Positions 1 through 6,456 of a stretch of 8,457 bases of DNA are shown in pieces. The notes beneath the pieces are model-generated. The model had not been told where the DNA came from. It saw nothing but the letters and a program-made list of their open reading frames with translations, and searched no databases. Position numbers and translations under genes: made by a program. The stretch's first letter is position 1, and the number at the start of each line of letters is the position of its first letter. The DNA is taken from contig JAHJFW010000050.1 of the NCBI GenBank assembly GCA_018824765.1, positions 1 to 8,457 of the forward strand, read 5' to 3'. The DNA is from Patescibacteria group bacterium. Lineage in GTDB: Bacteria; Patescibacteriota; Patescibacteriia; 2-12-FULL-60-25.

Positions 1-776
1 GACTCGTGAAAATCAATGTCCATTGCATACATTAGCGCCAATGCTGCAGCTGCCGCCCTTGCATGCGGTTTGCCAAACACTCCGCGCATCCTGAAACGCG
101 CAGCCGAACCGAAAGCGATTATATTCACATCCAAACCCGAGGCGGACAAATCCTGCTCATCGACCGCAATTTCAGCTGACACCAAACGCACATCAGCCTC
201 CTCGCACTCGCCAAACGTCAGCACCGTAGCTTCGGTCAATCCGCGCCCGCGCATAACCAACGCGTCATCAGCATTCAAAATCGCAATTCCGTCAGGCTTT
301 AAACAACGCACCAAGCTAAGCTCTTCATTAGCCACAGCCTCGAGATCACCTAAAAATTCCGTGTGTTCGGGGCTGATAGCGGTCAGCACTGCAATCTCCG
401 GATGGACCACGGAAATTAAATAATCAATATCGCCGAGATGGTCTGTGCCAAATTCCAGTACCAGCGACGTGGCATTAATGCGCAATATGCCCACAGCTGT
501 CAGCGCGGCTTTGATAATCACATGCAACCATGCAAAAACCGAACGTCCGGGTGCCTGCGAACGCAGAATCGCCAATGGCACACCCAACTCATTATTGTAA
601 TTCTTAGGGGAAACCAGAACGCGCGCGCCTTCAACATAAGCAGCGCCAGCCACGGCAACCGCCTCTTTAGTTGATGACTTGCCGACTGATCCTGCCACAG
701 CAATCACCTTTGGACGCTCGCGGGCCACCGCCCGCCGCACGCATGCGGCAAGATAATTTTGGAGTAATTTTTGCAT
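1..776 (-). CDS. murF: MurF-type Mur ligase (UDP-MurNAc-tripeptide--D-Ala-D-Ala ligase), 3' part cut by window edge
   Basis: MurF adds D-Ala-D-Ala to the UDP-MurNAc-tripeptide in the cytoplasm, using ATP. The 258 residues present show a P-loop GSVGKSSTKE at residues 29-38, the MurF-type motif NYNNELGVPL at 59-68, LEFGTDHLGD at 107-116, the conserved His of ISPEHTEFLG (H138), and LNADD at 167-171. The C-terminal substrate domain lies outside the window. The P-loop comes about 80 residues earlier than in E. coli MurF, so the N-terminal UDP-precursor domain is missing; this short form is, as far as I know, common in Patescibacteria. The ATG at 776 gives the typical short start MQKLLQNY. In-frame ATGs at 809 and 872 exist, and the frame closes at a TGA (896-894), so a full N-domain cannot fit. 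The position usually held by the carbamylated lysine appears to be Glu (ANEELS, 149-154). The family call is strong; the exact substrate is inferred. Confidence 0.88.
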   Translation of the reverse strand, partial: MQKLLQNYLAACVRRAVARERPKVIAVAGSVGKSSTKEAVAVAGAAYVEGARVLVSPKNYNNELGVPLAILRSQAPGRSVFAWLHVIIKAALTAVGILRINATSLVLEFGTDHLGDIDYLISVVHPEIAVLTAISPEHTEFLGDLEAVANEELSLVRCLKPDGIAILNADDALVMRGRGLTEATVLTFGECEEADVRLVSAEIAVDEQDLSASGLDVNIIAFGSAARFRMRGVFGKPHARAAAAALALMYAMDIDFHE

Positions 777-825
777 AGATTTTTTGATAATTGATCCGCC
801 AATTGTCATGACGCCGCATACCTTA

Positions 826-891
826 TTAAACTTTCCCACACTGTCATCCTTAAACCTTTCCCCTATTGTCATCCTTAAACCTTTCCCACAC
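826..891. repeat. 25-bp tandem repeat, two full copies plus a partial one
   Basis: TGTCATCC recurs at 842, 867 and 892, exactly 25 bp apart. Units 842-866 and 867-891 are identical except for their last four or so bases (CCTAT against CACAC). A partial unit (TTAAACTTTCCCACAC) precedes them at 826-841. The third TGTCATCC is the start of the inverted-repeat element at 892-979, so the repeats look like tip sequence of that element copied in tandem. They fill the 5' leader of murF. Confidence 0.8.
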
Positions 892-979
892 TGTCATCCC
901 TGCGGAGGCAGGGATCCAGGAAATTTCCTAACTTTACAAATTGTTTTAATTCTGGATTCCAGCCTGCGCTGGAATGACA
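892..979. repeat. REP/MITE-like element with 28-bp inverted arms
   Basis: Arms at 892-919 and 952-979 are inverted copies with only a few mismatches. Both begin TGTCAT and end in ATCCAG when read inward. The spacer of 32 bp is AT-rich. Each arm folds on its own: 896-915 makes an 8-bp stem around GGAG, and 957-974 makes a 7-bp stem around CTGC. The pattern (GTCATxCC, hairpin, GGxATCCAG) resembles the dispersed GTCATTCCCGC-type repeats of many bacterial genomes, which are linked to REP-associated Y1 transposases or are MITEs. No transposase is present here. Confidence 0.75.
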
Positions 980-1003
980 AAACTTTTACACCCTTCCAGA
1001 CTT

Positions 1004-1027
1004 AATCGACTTTCCAGACTGTCGATT
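1004..1027. terminator. possible hairpin downstream of the PBP gene
   Basis: AATCGAC (1004-1010) and GTCGATT (1021-1027) form a 7-bp stem with a 10-nt loop. The T-run that follows is on the plus strand, while the gene it would end is on the minus strand, so an intrinsic terminator role is doubtful. TTCCAGACT also occurs twice here (994-1002 and 1012-1020), 18 bp apart. Confidence 0.25.
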
Positions 1028-1071
1028 TTTCTTCCCACTCCCAATTCGTACTTTCGTAGACCTTTGATACC

Positions 1072-2919
1072 TTAAATCGCCGTTCCGGTTGATGCAACAG
1101 GGTCCGGAGGCGGAGGGGGCGCCGGAGCCGCTTTAACCTGCCTCTCTGTCGGAACTTCCAAATAATTTAGCAAAAAATTGGCCATCACGCCGAAAAGCGG
1201 CGCAGCAGAAGACTCTGCCCACTGCACATCGCGCGGATGGTCAATTTTTACGAGCATTGCGAACTTCGCATCTTCAGACGGCGCATAACCGGCAAATGAG
1301 CCGATGGTATCATCTTCTTCATAACCCCTGCCGTCTTTGCGCGGCACTTGGGCGGTACCGGTTTTGCCAGCCACCCAATATCCGGGCACGCCGGCCCGCT
1401 TACCATGCCCGTTTTCAACCACGGAAACCAACATACCTGAAATCAAACGCGACGTTCTGGCTTCAATGGGCTGGCCAACTTCCTGCGGTTTGGTTTTTTC
1501 CACGCTGCCGTCAGGATACAAAATTTCTGCCACCACATACGGCCGCATCAGCTTACCGCTGTTCGCCAAAGCACCGTAACCCGCCACCAATTGGATCGGC
1601 GTAACTGTCAAACCTTGCCCATAAGATGCAGTGGCCGCAAAAATACTACCCTTTTTCGCCAAAGAAGAAACATTGCCCGCGCCTTGCGGCGACAGCTCTA
1701 TGCCGGTCTTTTTCCCAAAACCGAATGCTTGCACATATTCTTCGAACAACGCCTTGCCCAATTGGCGTTGCACAAAAATCGTCCCAGTGTTTAACGACTC
1801 GTCCAAAACCTGCGTCATCGTTTGAATGCCATGCGCTTTTCCATCGGAATTTCGAATCGTATAATCATCGATTTCCTCAAACCCTTTGTCCTCATAGGTC
1901 GTGGACGGATCAATCTTTTTCGCATCAATACCTGCCGCCAGAGTAAAAGGTTTAAACACCGAACCCGGCTCATAAGCCGTAAACACGATCGGATTATTCA
2001 AAATCGAAATGTCTTGCACCTTGCCGTATTCCGCCGGATCAAAATCCGGATACGAGCACATGGCCAAGATTGCGCCGGTTTTCGGCTCGATAATCACGAT
2101 CGAACCGTTATCAGCGTTGTGTTGCTCCACTGCTGCTTTAATTTTCGTGCAGGCTTCGTATTGGATCGTGCGGTCAATGGTCAAAACGATATCCGCGCCG
2201 TCAACTGCGTTTTGGATTTGGCTGTCGCCGATAATCAAGCGCCGCCCGCTGGCATCCTTTTCCGCCACCAAAGAACCGGCGACTCCCGCCAACAATTCAT
2301 TAAAACCGCCTTCAATGCCGTACTTGCCGGCCATATTACCGCTCTCATCCTCGCCCACAAAACCGATCAATTGGCCGCTCACGTCTTTTTCAGGATACAA
2401 ACGCGCCGAAGTCCTGACAAAACCGATACCCTCCAAATCTTTTTCTTTGATTTGATCCACGATTTCAGTTGATGCATCTTTCAAAACCAATTCATAGGGA
2501 TCGCCTTCTTTAGTGAGGCGCGTAATCAGATCCACGTCCGGTATGTTTACAATACCAGCCAATTCATGCGCCACAGCAATCGGATCCTCGATATTTTTCG
2601 GCACGGCATAAATTGTCCATGCCTCGCGGTTGCTCGCCAAAGGATAAAGCTTGCCGTCAGCTCGGTCGCGGACAAAAATGCGGCCGCGCGATGGCAATAA
2701 TTTCGCCTCCAAATCATGCTGGTCAGATGCCAAAGCCTCATAAGTTGAGTGTTCAAAAATCTGCAGTTGCGCCAATCTGACAACCAAAGCCGGCACCAAA
2801 AGGATTAACAAAATGGACAAGACGCGGACGCGCTTGTTTATCATCCCGCTGGCGCTCAAATCTGGAAGCCCTTTCACAACGCGCTGTCTGCCGACCTGTT
2901 GGGAAAAAAATCGCGGCAT
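1072..2919 (-). CDS. class B penicillin-binding protein (PBP2/FtsI-type peptidoglycan transpeptidase)
   Basis: This is a membrane-anchored D,D-transpeptidase that cross-links peptidoglycan outside the cytoplasmic membrane. It has 615 residues: a basic cytoplasmic tail (1-32), one membrane segment (about 33-52), a PBP dimerisation region opening with PSRGRIFVRDR (76-86), then the transpeptidase domain. All three active-site motifs are present: SVFK (S320, K323), SLN (375-377) and KTGT (519-522). The C-terminus is a proline-rich tail (APAPPPPPDP, 598-607) with no PASTA domain. The length matches FtsI/SpoVD-type proteins. The start is the ATG at 2919, with a possible AGAGGG ribosome site about 12 nt upstream inside the preceding gene. 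That gene ends 3 bp away, so the two are surely co-transcribed. Position upstream of murF recalls ftsI in dcw clusters, but I cannot tell septal (FtsI) from elongation (PBP2) function. Confidence 0.95.
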   Translation of the reverse strand: MPRFFSQQVGRQRVVKGLPDLSASGMINKRVRVLSILLILLVPALVVRLAQLQIFEHSTYEALASDQHDLEAKLLPSRGRIFVRDRADGKLYPLASNREAWTIYAVPKNIEDPIAVAHELAGIVNIPDVDLITRLTKEGDPYELVLKDASTEIVDQIKEKDLEGIGFVRTSARLYPEKDVSGQLIGFVGEDESGNMAGKYGIEGGFNELLAGVAGSLVAEKDASGRRLIIGDSQIQNAVDGADIVLTIDRTIQYEACTKIKAAVEQHNADNGSIVIIEPKTGAILAMCSYPDFDPAEYGKVQDISILNNPIVFTAYEPGSVFKPFTLAAGIDAKKIDPSTTYEDKGFEEIDDYTIRNSDGKAHGIQTMTQVLDESLNTGTIFVQRQLGKALFEEYVQAFGFGKKTGIELSPQGAGNVSSLAKKGSIFAATASYGQGLTVTPIQLVAGYGALANSGKLMRPYVVAEILYPDGSVEKTKPQEVGQPIEARTSRLISGMLVSVVENGHGKRAGVPGYWVAGKTGTAQVPRKDGRGYEEDDTIGSFAGYAPSEDAKFAMLVKIDHPRDVQWAESSAAPLFGVMANFLLNYLEVPTERQVKAAPAPPPPPDPVASTGTAI

Positions 2920-2922
2920 AGG

Positions 2923-3927
2923 CTAGAATTCGCCCTCTGCATCAGACGATGTAGCGCTCGGGATTTCCAAATCCGGCGGACGCTGTTTGGCAGGCGCCAA
3001 CTGAAAATCAGTCTCTGGCGATTTTATGCCCAAAATCTCTTGGCTGACATCTGTCGAGTTTTCAGGCGAAATTATTGGTCCGCCTTGATTTAATCCTTGG
3101 AACGCCAAAGAAATTTTCAGTTGCGCAATTTCTTTTTTCTCGTCATCCAAGAGCGGCCAAGCGCCGGACAAAACCACGGGTTGCCGCGTTTTCAAATCAA
3201 CCGAAATTTTAAACACGCCGCGCGCAACTCCTGCTGACGCGCGTTCGATCCAATGCAAATCAGCCGGCGTCAGATCGGCATCGTGCCATAAGCGCGTCAA
3301 AGCGTTTAAAAACGGTTTAAATGACGCGTTATCCAAAGTGAAGTCAACATCAGCCAAATGCCGACCGTCAGGCGTCGCGTACTTTTTCCATTTTTGGTTT
3401 ATTTGAACGGTTTGGATCAAAGCCGGCAAAACCGAACGGATTTCTTCTGAAGATCCTTGGGCGACAAAATGCCCAAAACCATTTTTTTCTAAAAAAGCGT
3501 CTCTTTGGAACGCGAGGAATTTTTCGCCATGTTCGTCATTGGAGAGCTGCGCATATTGATCCTGCCATGTTTTTGAAACCGCGCGCGGACGCAAAGCGGC
3601 TTGTTCCTGCGTCAAAACCAAATCAACGATTTGCTCTCCATCCAGCAAACCGGCGCCCAGTCGCAAAGTCCCAAGCGCATTCGGATGCGCCAAATCCCGC
3701 ACATCCGCCTGTCCGGAAAAATCAAAACCCTTGGTAACTCCTTTAGCAAGGTCGCTCCAAGACGCTTCAAGATCAACTTTCTCAAAATTTTGCACCTCCA
3801 TCAGATTCCGCACCCCGTCGCGCAAAGCCTTTTCAGGCGTATCCCTAAATAACCACCAAAAAAACCCCATTACAAGGGCACAAAAAACGCCAAACACTAT
3901 GAATAACGCTCGTTTCATCTTTGCCAT
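2923..3927 (-). CDS. unrecognised single-pass membrane-anchored protein upstream of the PBP gene
   Basis: I do not recognise this 334-residue protein. It begins with a short basic end (MAKMKR) and one hydrophobic segment (about 7-27, ending GFFWWLF), so it is probably anchored in the membrane with the rest outside. No lipobox surrounds Cys16. The body (30-290) is a mixed, soluble-looking sequence; it has a WxDLAKGVTKGFDFSG stretch near 57-72 and a repeated style of short beta-like segments (VDFTLDNASF, FKISVDLKT). The last 45 residues are rich in Pro, Ser and acidic residues, like a disordered tail. The start may be the first ATG (3927) or the fourth codon (ATG at 3918); neither has a Shine-Dalgarno site. 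The 3-bp gap to the PBP gene suggests a shared task in wall synthesis or division; that is inference from position only. Confidence 0.85.
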   Translation of the reverse strand: MAKMKRALFIVFGVFCALVMGFFWWLFRDTPEKALRDGVRNLMEVQNFEKVDLEASWSDLAKGVTKGFDFSGQADVRDLAHPNALGTLRLGAGLLDGEQIVDLVLTQEQAALRPRAVSKTWQDQYAQLSNDEHGEKFLAFQRDAFLEKNGFGHFVAQGSSEEIRSVLPALIQTVQINQKWKKYATPDGRHLADVDFTLDNASFKPFLNALTRLWHDADLTPADLHWIERASAGVARGVFKISVDLKTRQPVVLSGAWPLLDDEKKEIAQLKISLAFQGLNQGGPIISPENSTDVSQEILGIKSPETDFQLAPAKQRPPDLEIPSATSSDAEGEF

Positions 3928-3999
3928 GATAACAAATCGGGATGGATATCGGTAGGAGGAGTAGGAAAAAAGTGAGTAGTTTGTAGTAACAAAATCCGC

Positions 4000-4132
4000 T
4001 ACCAGGTACCTATGTGGATAACGTACCTGGTACGTACCTGGTACCTATGTGGATAACTATCAGTACATTGCATTTAGCTTTATCAAGTACCAGGTACCTA
4101 TGTGGATAACGTACCTGGTACGTACCTGGTAC
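4000..4132. repeat. 45-bp perfect direct repeat built from GTACCWGGTAC palindromes
   Basis: Positions 4000-4044 and 4088-4132 are identical over 45 bp, with starts 88 bp apart. Each copy holds three 11-bp palindromes of form GTACCWGGTAC: 3999-4009 (first base C instead of G), 4023-4033 and 4034-4044 in the first; 4087-4097, 4111-4121 and 4122-4132 in the second. Within each copy the last two abut. A DnaA box lies between the first and second palindrome of each copy. The bases between copies (4057-4086) are unique. Confidence 0.92.
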
Positions 4133-4142
4133 GTTATCCACA
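4013..4142. promoter_or_regulatory. cluster of four perfect DnaA boxes
   Basis: TGTGGATAA occurs at 4013-4021, 4048-4056 and 4101-4109, and its complement TTATCCACA at 4134-4142. All are exact matches to the strong DnaA-box consensus of the E. coli R1 type. Four in 130 bp is far beyond chance. The first three are preceded by CTA, and all four are bordered by GTACCWGGTAC palindromes. The cluster lies between the end of rarA and the start of the unknown membrane-protein gene. It could be an origin or part of one, a DnaA-titrating site, a DnaA-controlled promoter region, or a repeat that carries the motif by chance. No clear AT-rich unwinding element, dnaA or dnaN lies beside it. Confidence 0.65.
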
Positions 4143-4143
4143 T
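4100..4143. repeat. 44-bp near-perfect palindrome at the 3' end of rarA
   Basis: The outer arms ATGTGGATAACGTACC (4100-4115) and GGTACGTTATCCACAT (4128-4143) are exact inverted copies. The inner 12 bp also pair except one T-T position (4116/4127). It starts 14 bp past the rarA stop codon, so the rarA transcript could fold it into a long hairpin. No T-run follows on the minus strand, so a classical intrinsic terminator is unlikely. Confidence 0.85.
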
Positions 4144-4157
4144 CTGCATTCAGTACT

Positions 4158-5393
4158 CTAATCCAAATACCTTCTCCCTTTCAATTTCTCCGGTAAATAA
4201 TCTTGCTCAACCGGCCCGGTGTAATCCGGATTGTATTTATAGCCCTTGCCGTAGCCGAGATCTTTCATCAAATCGGTCGGTGCGTTGCGTAGATGGAGCG
4301 GCACCGGCTCGTTAGGAAGTCGACGGACATCGTCGCGCACAGCAGAATACGCCGTGTATAAAGCGTTTGATTTTGGCGCTTCGGCGAGATATGCCGTGAC
4401 CTGCGCCAAAATCACATTGCATTCTGGCATGCCGATGAAGTGCGCAGCCTGATATCCGCTCACAGCCTGCACGAGCGCATTCGGATCGGCCAAGCCGATG
4501 TCTTCGGACGCGAAACGCACCAAACGGCGCGCCACATACAGCGGATCTTCGCCAGCCTCCAGCATACGGCCGAGCCAATATAATGCGGCATCCGCATCTG
4601 ATCCGCGCAAAGATTTATGCATGGCGCTTATTATATTGTAGTGCTCTTCACCGGACTTATCGTATAAAAGATGCGTTCGCTGGAGCGCGGAGCGCAGGCT
4701 TTCGACAGTGAGATTTCCCGACTGGACGACCAGCTCAAGCGCATTCAACGCGATGCGCGCATCTCCGTCAGACAGCACGACCAGCTCCTCAAAAACAGCG
4801 TCCGGCATCTTGAGTGCGCGCTTTCCATACCCGCGTTCGTCATCCGATAGCACGCGCCGAATAACTGCGCGGATATCGTCTGCCTCGAGTTTCTTCAACA
4901 CAAACACGCGACACCGCGACAACAAAGCGGCATTTACCTCAAAACTGGGATTTTCCGTGGTCGCCCCTATCAAGATGATTGTGCCGTTTTCCACCCACGG
5001 CAAAAAAGCATCTTGCTGGCTCTTGTTGAAACGGTGAATTTCATCCACGAATAAAATGGTGCGGCGATCATGGAAATCCAAACGCACTTCCGCCTCTTTG
5101 ATAACTTGGCGCACTTCCTGCAAACCGGATGTTACAGCCGAAAGTTCAACGAATTCCGCGCCCGCGGTTGCGGCAATGACTTTTGCGATAGTTGTTTTAC
5201 CGCATCCCGGCGGCCCCCAAAAAACCATTGATGGCGTATCGCCCTGTTCGATAAGCGACCGTAAAACAGCTCCACGACCGGCTAGAGACAGCTGTCCCAC
5301 AACCTCGTCAAACGATTGCGGCCGCATCCGATCCGCCAGCGGTGCATACTTCCTCCGCCGCTTCTCCGCTCCCGAATCAAACAGCGTTTTCAT
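4158..5393 (-). CDS. rarA: replication-associated recombination protein A (RarA/MgsA, AAA+ ATPase)
   Basis: RarA is a clamp-loader-like AAA+ ATPase that acts at stalled forks and single-stranded DNA ends in the cytoplasm. The sequence shows PLADRMRPQSFDEVVGQ near the start, Walker A GPPGCGKT, Walker B FVDEIHRFNK, sensor 1 GATTENPSFE and the following LLSRCRVF with a candidate arginine finger. The C-terminal tetramerisation region carries the family motifs RRLVRFASEDIGLADP, MPECNVILAQ and YLPEKLKGRRYLD. The length, 411 residues, is near the usual size, so the gene looks intact. I start it at the ATG at 5393 (MKTLFDSG); a TTG three codons earlier (5402) is also open. Neither has a Shine-Dalgarno site. 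The DnaA-box array begins just past its stop, and uppS ends about 136 bp upstream. Confidence 0.96.
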   Translation of the reverse strand: MKTLFDSGAEKRRRKYAPLADRMRPQSFDEVVGQLSLAGRGAVLRSLIEQGDTPSMVFWGPPGCGKTTIAKVIAATAGAEFVELSAVTSGLQEVRQVIKEAEVRLDFHDRRTILFVDEIHRFNKSQQDAFLPWVENGTIILIGATTENPSFEVNAALLSRCRVFVLKKLEADDIRAVIRRVLSDDERGYGKRALKMPDAVFEELVVLSDGDARIALNALELVVQSGNLTVESLRSALQRTHLLYDKSGEEHYNIISAMHKSLRGSDADAALYWLGRMLEAGEDPLYVARRLVRFASEDIGLADPNALVQAVSGYQAAHFIGMPECNVILAQVTAYLAEAPKSNALYTAYSAVRDDVRRLPNEPVPLHLRNAPTDLMKDLGYGKGYKYNPDYTGPVEQDYLPEKLKGRRYLD

Positions 5394-5443
5394 ATGGAAC
5401 AAATGTAGAACGGTAACAAAAGATAGTCAAACTTAAAAATGAC

Positions 5444-5516
5444 AGTTTGTAGTTGGTAGTCTGTAGTTATGGGAAAAATCTAACACCCACAATCTTCTCA
5501 CTACCCACTACCAACT
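5444..5516. repeat. GTAGT-rich inverted repeat between uppS and rarA
   Basis: AGTTGGTAGT (5451-5460) and ACTACCAACT (5507-5516) are exact inverted copies inside longer runs of TAGT/ACTAC-like low-complexity sequence. A related stretch (AGTAGTTTGTAGT) lies at about 3975-3987. On the minus strand, the direction of uppS, the second arm is followed about 12 nt later by a T-run, so a weak, long-looped terminator is possible. This accounts for most of the 127-136 bp gap. Confidence 0.45.
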
Positions 5517-5529
5517 GCCAACCCTTCCC

Positions 5530-6219
5530 CTACTTCCCAAACCTGCGCTTGCGGGTTGCGAATTCTTCAAGTGCCCTGTCGAGCTCTTGCTCGTCAAAAT
5601 CTGGCCATTTTTTTTCACTCCAATATAATTCGCTATATGCGCTCTCCCATGCAAGGAAGCCGGACGTGCGCTCCTCGCCTGATGTTCTGATAACAAGATC
5701 CGGAACCGGCATTTCCGGCCAGTACATCCGCGCAGTCAGCGCTTCTTCCGTCACATCGTCCACAGGAAGGCCGTCTTTCACAATGGCGCGGCACGCGTCA
5801 ACAATTTCAGTGCGTCCGCCGTAGTTGATGCAAATTGCGAATGTGGCCCTTTCATTATTTTTTGTCGTCTCTTCCGCAGTTTCGATTGCGTGCAACACAG
5901 AAGGCCGGAGTCCTTCGCGGCGGCCGAGAATCTTGAGCCGCACGCCTTTCCCATTAAAATTATTCAGCTCTTCTGTAAGCGCGCGCTCCAGCAAATCCAT
6001 CAAAAAACCGACTTCTTCCTCGGTTCGTTTCCAGTTTTCAGTAGAAAACGCAAAAACCGTCAGCACCTTGATACCGCGCGCCAAACACAAATCCCCAACT
6101 TCTTTCAACCGTTCATAGCCAGCCTGATGGCCCTGCATGGACAATTGGCCGCGTTCAGCCGCCCAGCGGCGATTACCGTCCATGATGATTGCAAGATGAT
6201 CTAGAGGTGATGTTTGCAT
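5530..6219 (-). CDS. uppS: isoprenyl transferase / undecaprenyl diphosphate synthase
   Basis: This cis-prenyltransferase extends farnesyl diphosphate with isopentenyl diphosphate to make undecaprenyl diphosphate, the lipid carrier for peptidoglycan precursors, at the inner face of the membrane. At 229 residues it is slightly short but complete. Motifs run in family order: HLAIIMDGNRRWA (8-20) with catalytic D14, FAFSTENWKR (56-65), INYGGRTEIVDA (131-142) and DLVIRTSGEERTSGFLAWESAYSELYW (split as DLVIRTSGEE at 174-183, then the FLAW/AYSELYW segment to 200). The usual RTSGEQRLSNF reads RTSGEERTSGF here, a mild variation. The ATG at 6219 puts the first motif at residue 8, as expected; no Shine-Dalgarno site precedes it. 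It heads the minus-strand block and fits the neighbouring PBP and MurF genes in wall synthesis. Confidence 0.96.
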   Translation of the reverse strand: MQTSPLDHLAIIMDGNRRWAAERGQLSMQGHQAGYERLKEVGDLCLARGIKVLTVFAFSTENWKRTEEEVGFLMDLLERALTEELNNFNGKGVRLKILGRREGLRPSVLHAIETAEETTKNNERATFAICINYGGRTEIVDACRAIVKDGLPVDDVTEEALTARMYWPEMPVPDLVIRTSGEERTSGFLAWESAYSELYWSEKKWPDFDEQELDRALEEFATRKRRFGK

Positions 6220-6236
6220 AAGCTATGGATACGAAA

Positions 6237-6251
6237 AGCGCGTTTTGCGCT
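6237..6251 (-). terminator. small GC hairpin with T-run in the uppS leader
   Basis: Read on the minus strand, AGCGC, loop AAAAC, GCGCT is followed by TTTTC. The stem is only 5 bp. It lies 18 bp upstream of the uppS ATG. It may be a weak terminator or attenuator-like element, or chance. Confidence 0.25.
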
Positions 6252-6335
6252 AGATTGCCGCCGGCACGCGAACGCGACGGCTATAAACAATGTTCAGTAT
6301 GATAAGGAAAACGCCGAATGTGGTCAAGAAAGCCG

Positions 6336-6388
6336 ATTGCAAGCATGAATATTTTCCTATACTGTATTTAAGGTTTCATGCTTGCAAT
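6336..6388. repeat. perfect 14-bp inverted repeat in the divergent intergenic region
   Basis: ATTGCAAGCATGAA (6336-6349) and TTCATGCTTGCAAT (6375-6388) are exact inverted copies separated by 25 AT-rich bases. The flanks also echo each other weakly (GCCG at 6332-6335, CGGC at 6399-6402). It sits between the divergent genes uppS and 6457-6687. It could be an operator, a transcript hairpin or the trace of a small mobile element. I found no convincing -35/-10 pair in the rest of the 237-bp gap. Confidence 0.7.
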
Positions 6389-6456
6389 TGTCCTTGCTCG
6401 GCAAAAAAATTTGAAATAATTTCTGCAGCATAATTTACATATCTCTTTCACACAGT

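Noticed and set aside
16..423. 135-codon plus-strand frame at the left edge
   Set aside because: It is antisense to the MurF coding region, which carries the P-loop and other Mur-ligase motifs.
1822..2472. Long open frame on the plus strand inside the PBP gene
   Set aside because: It lies fully antisense to a protein with all PBP motifs; its translation has no recognisable domain and reads as an Arg/His/Ile-rich shadow.
3880..3927. Lipoprotein signal for the 334-residue protein
   Set aside because: Cys16 is preceded by GVF, which does not fit a lipobox; a plain membrane anchor explains the segment.
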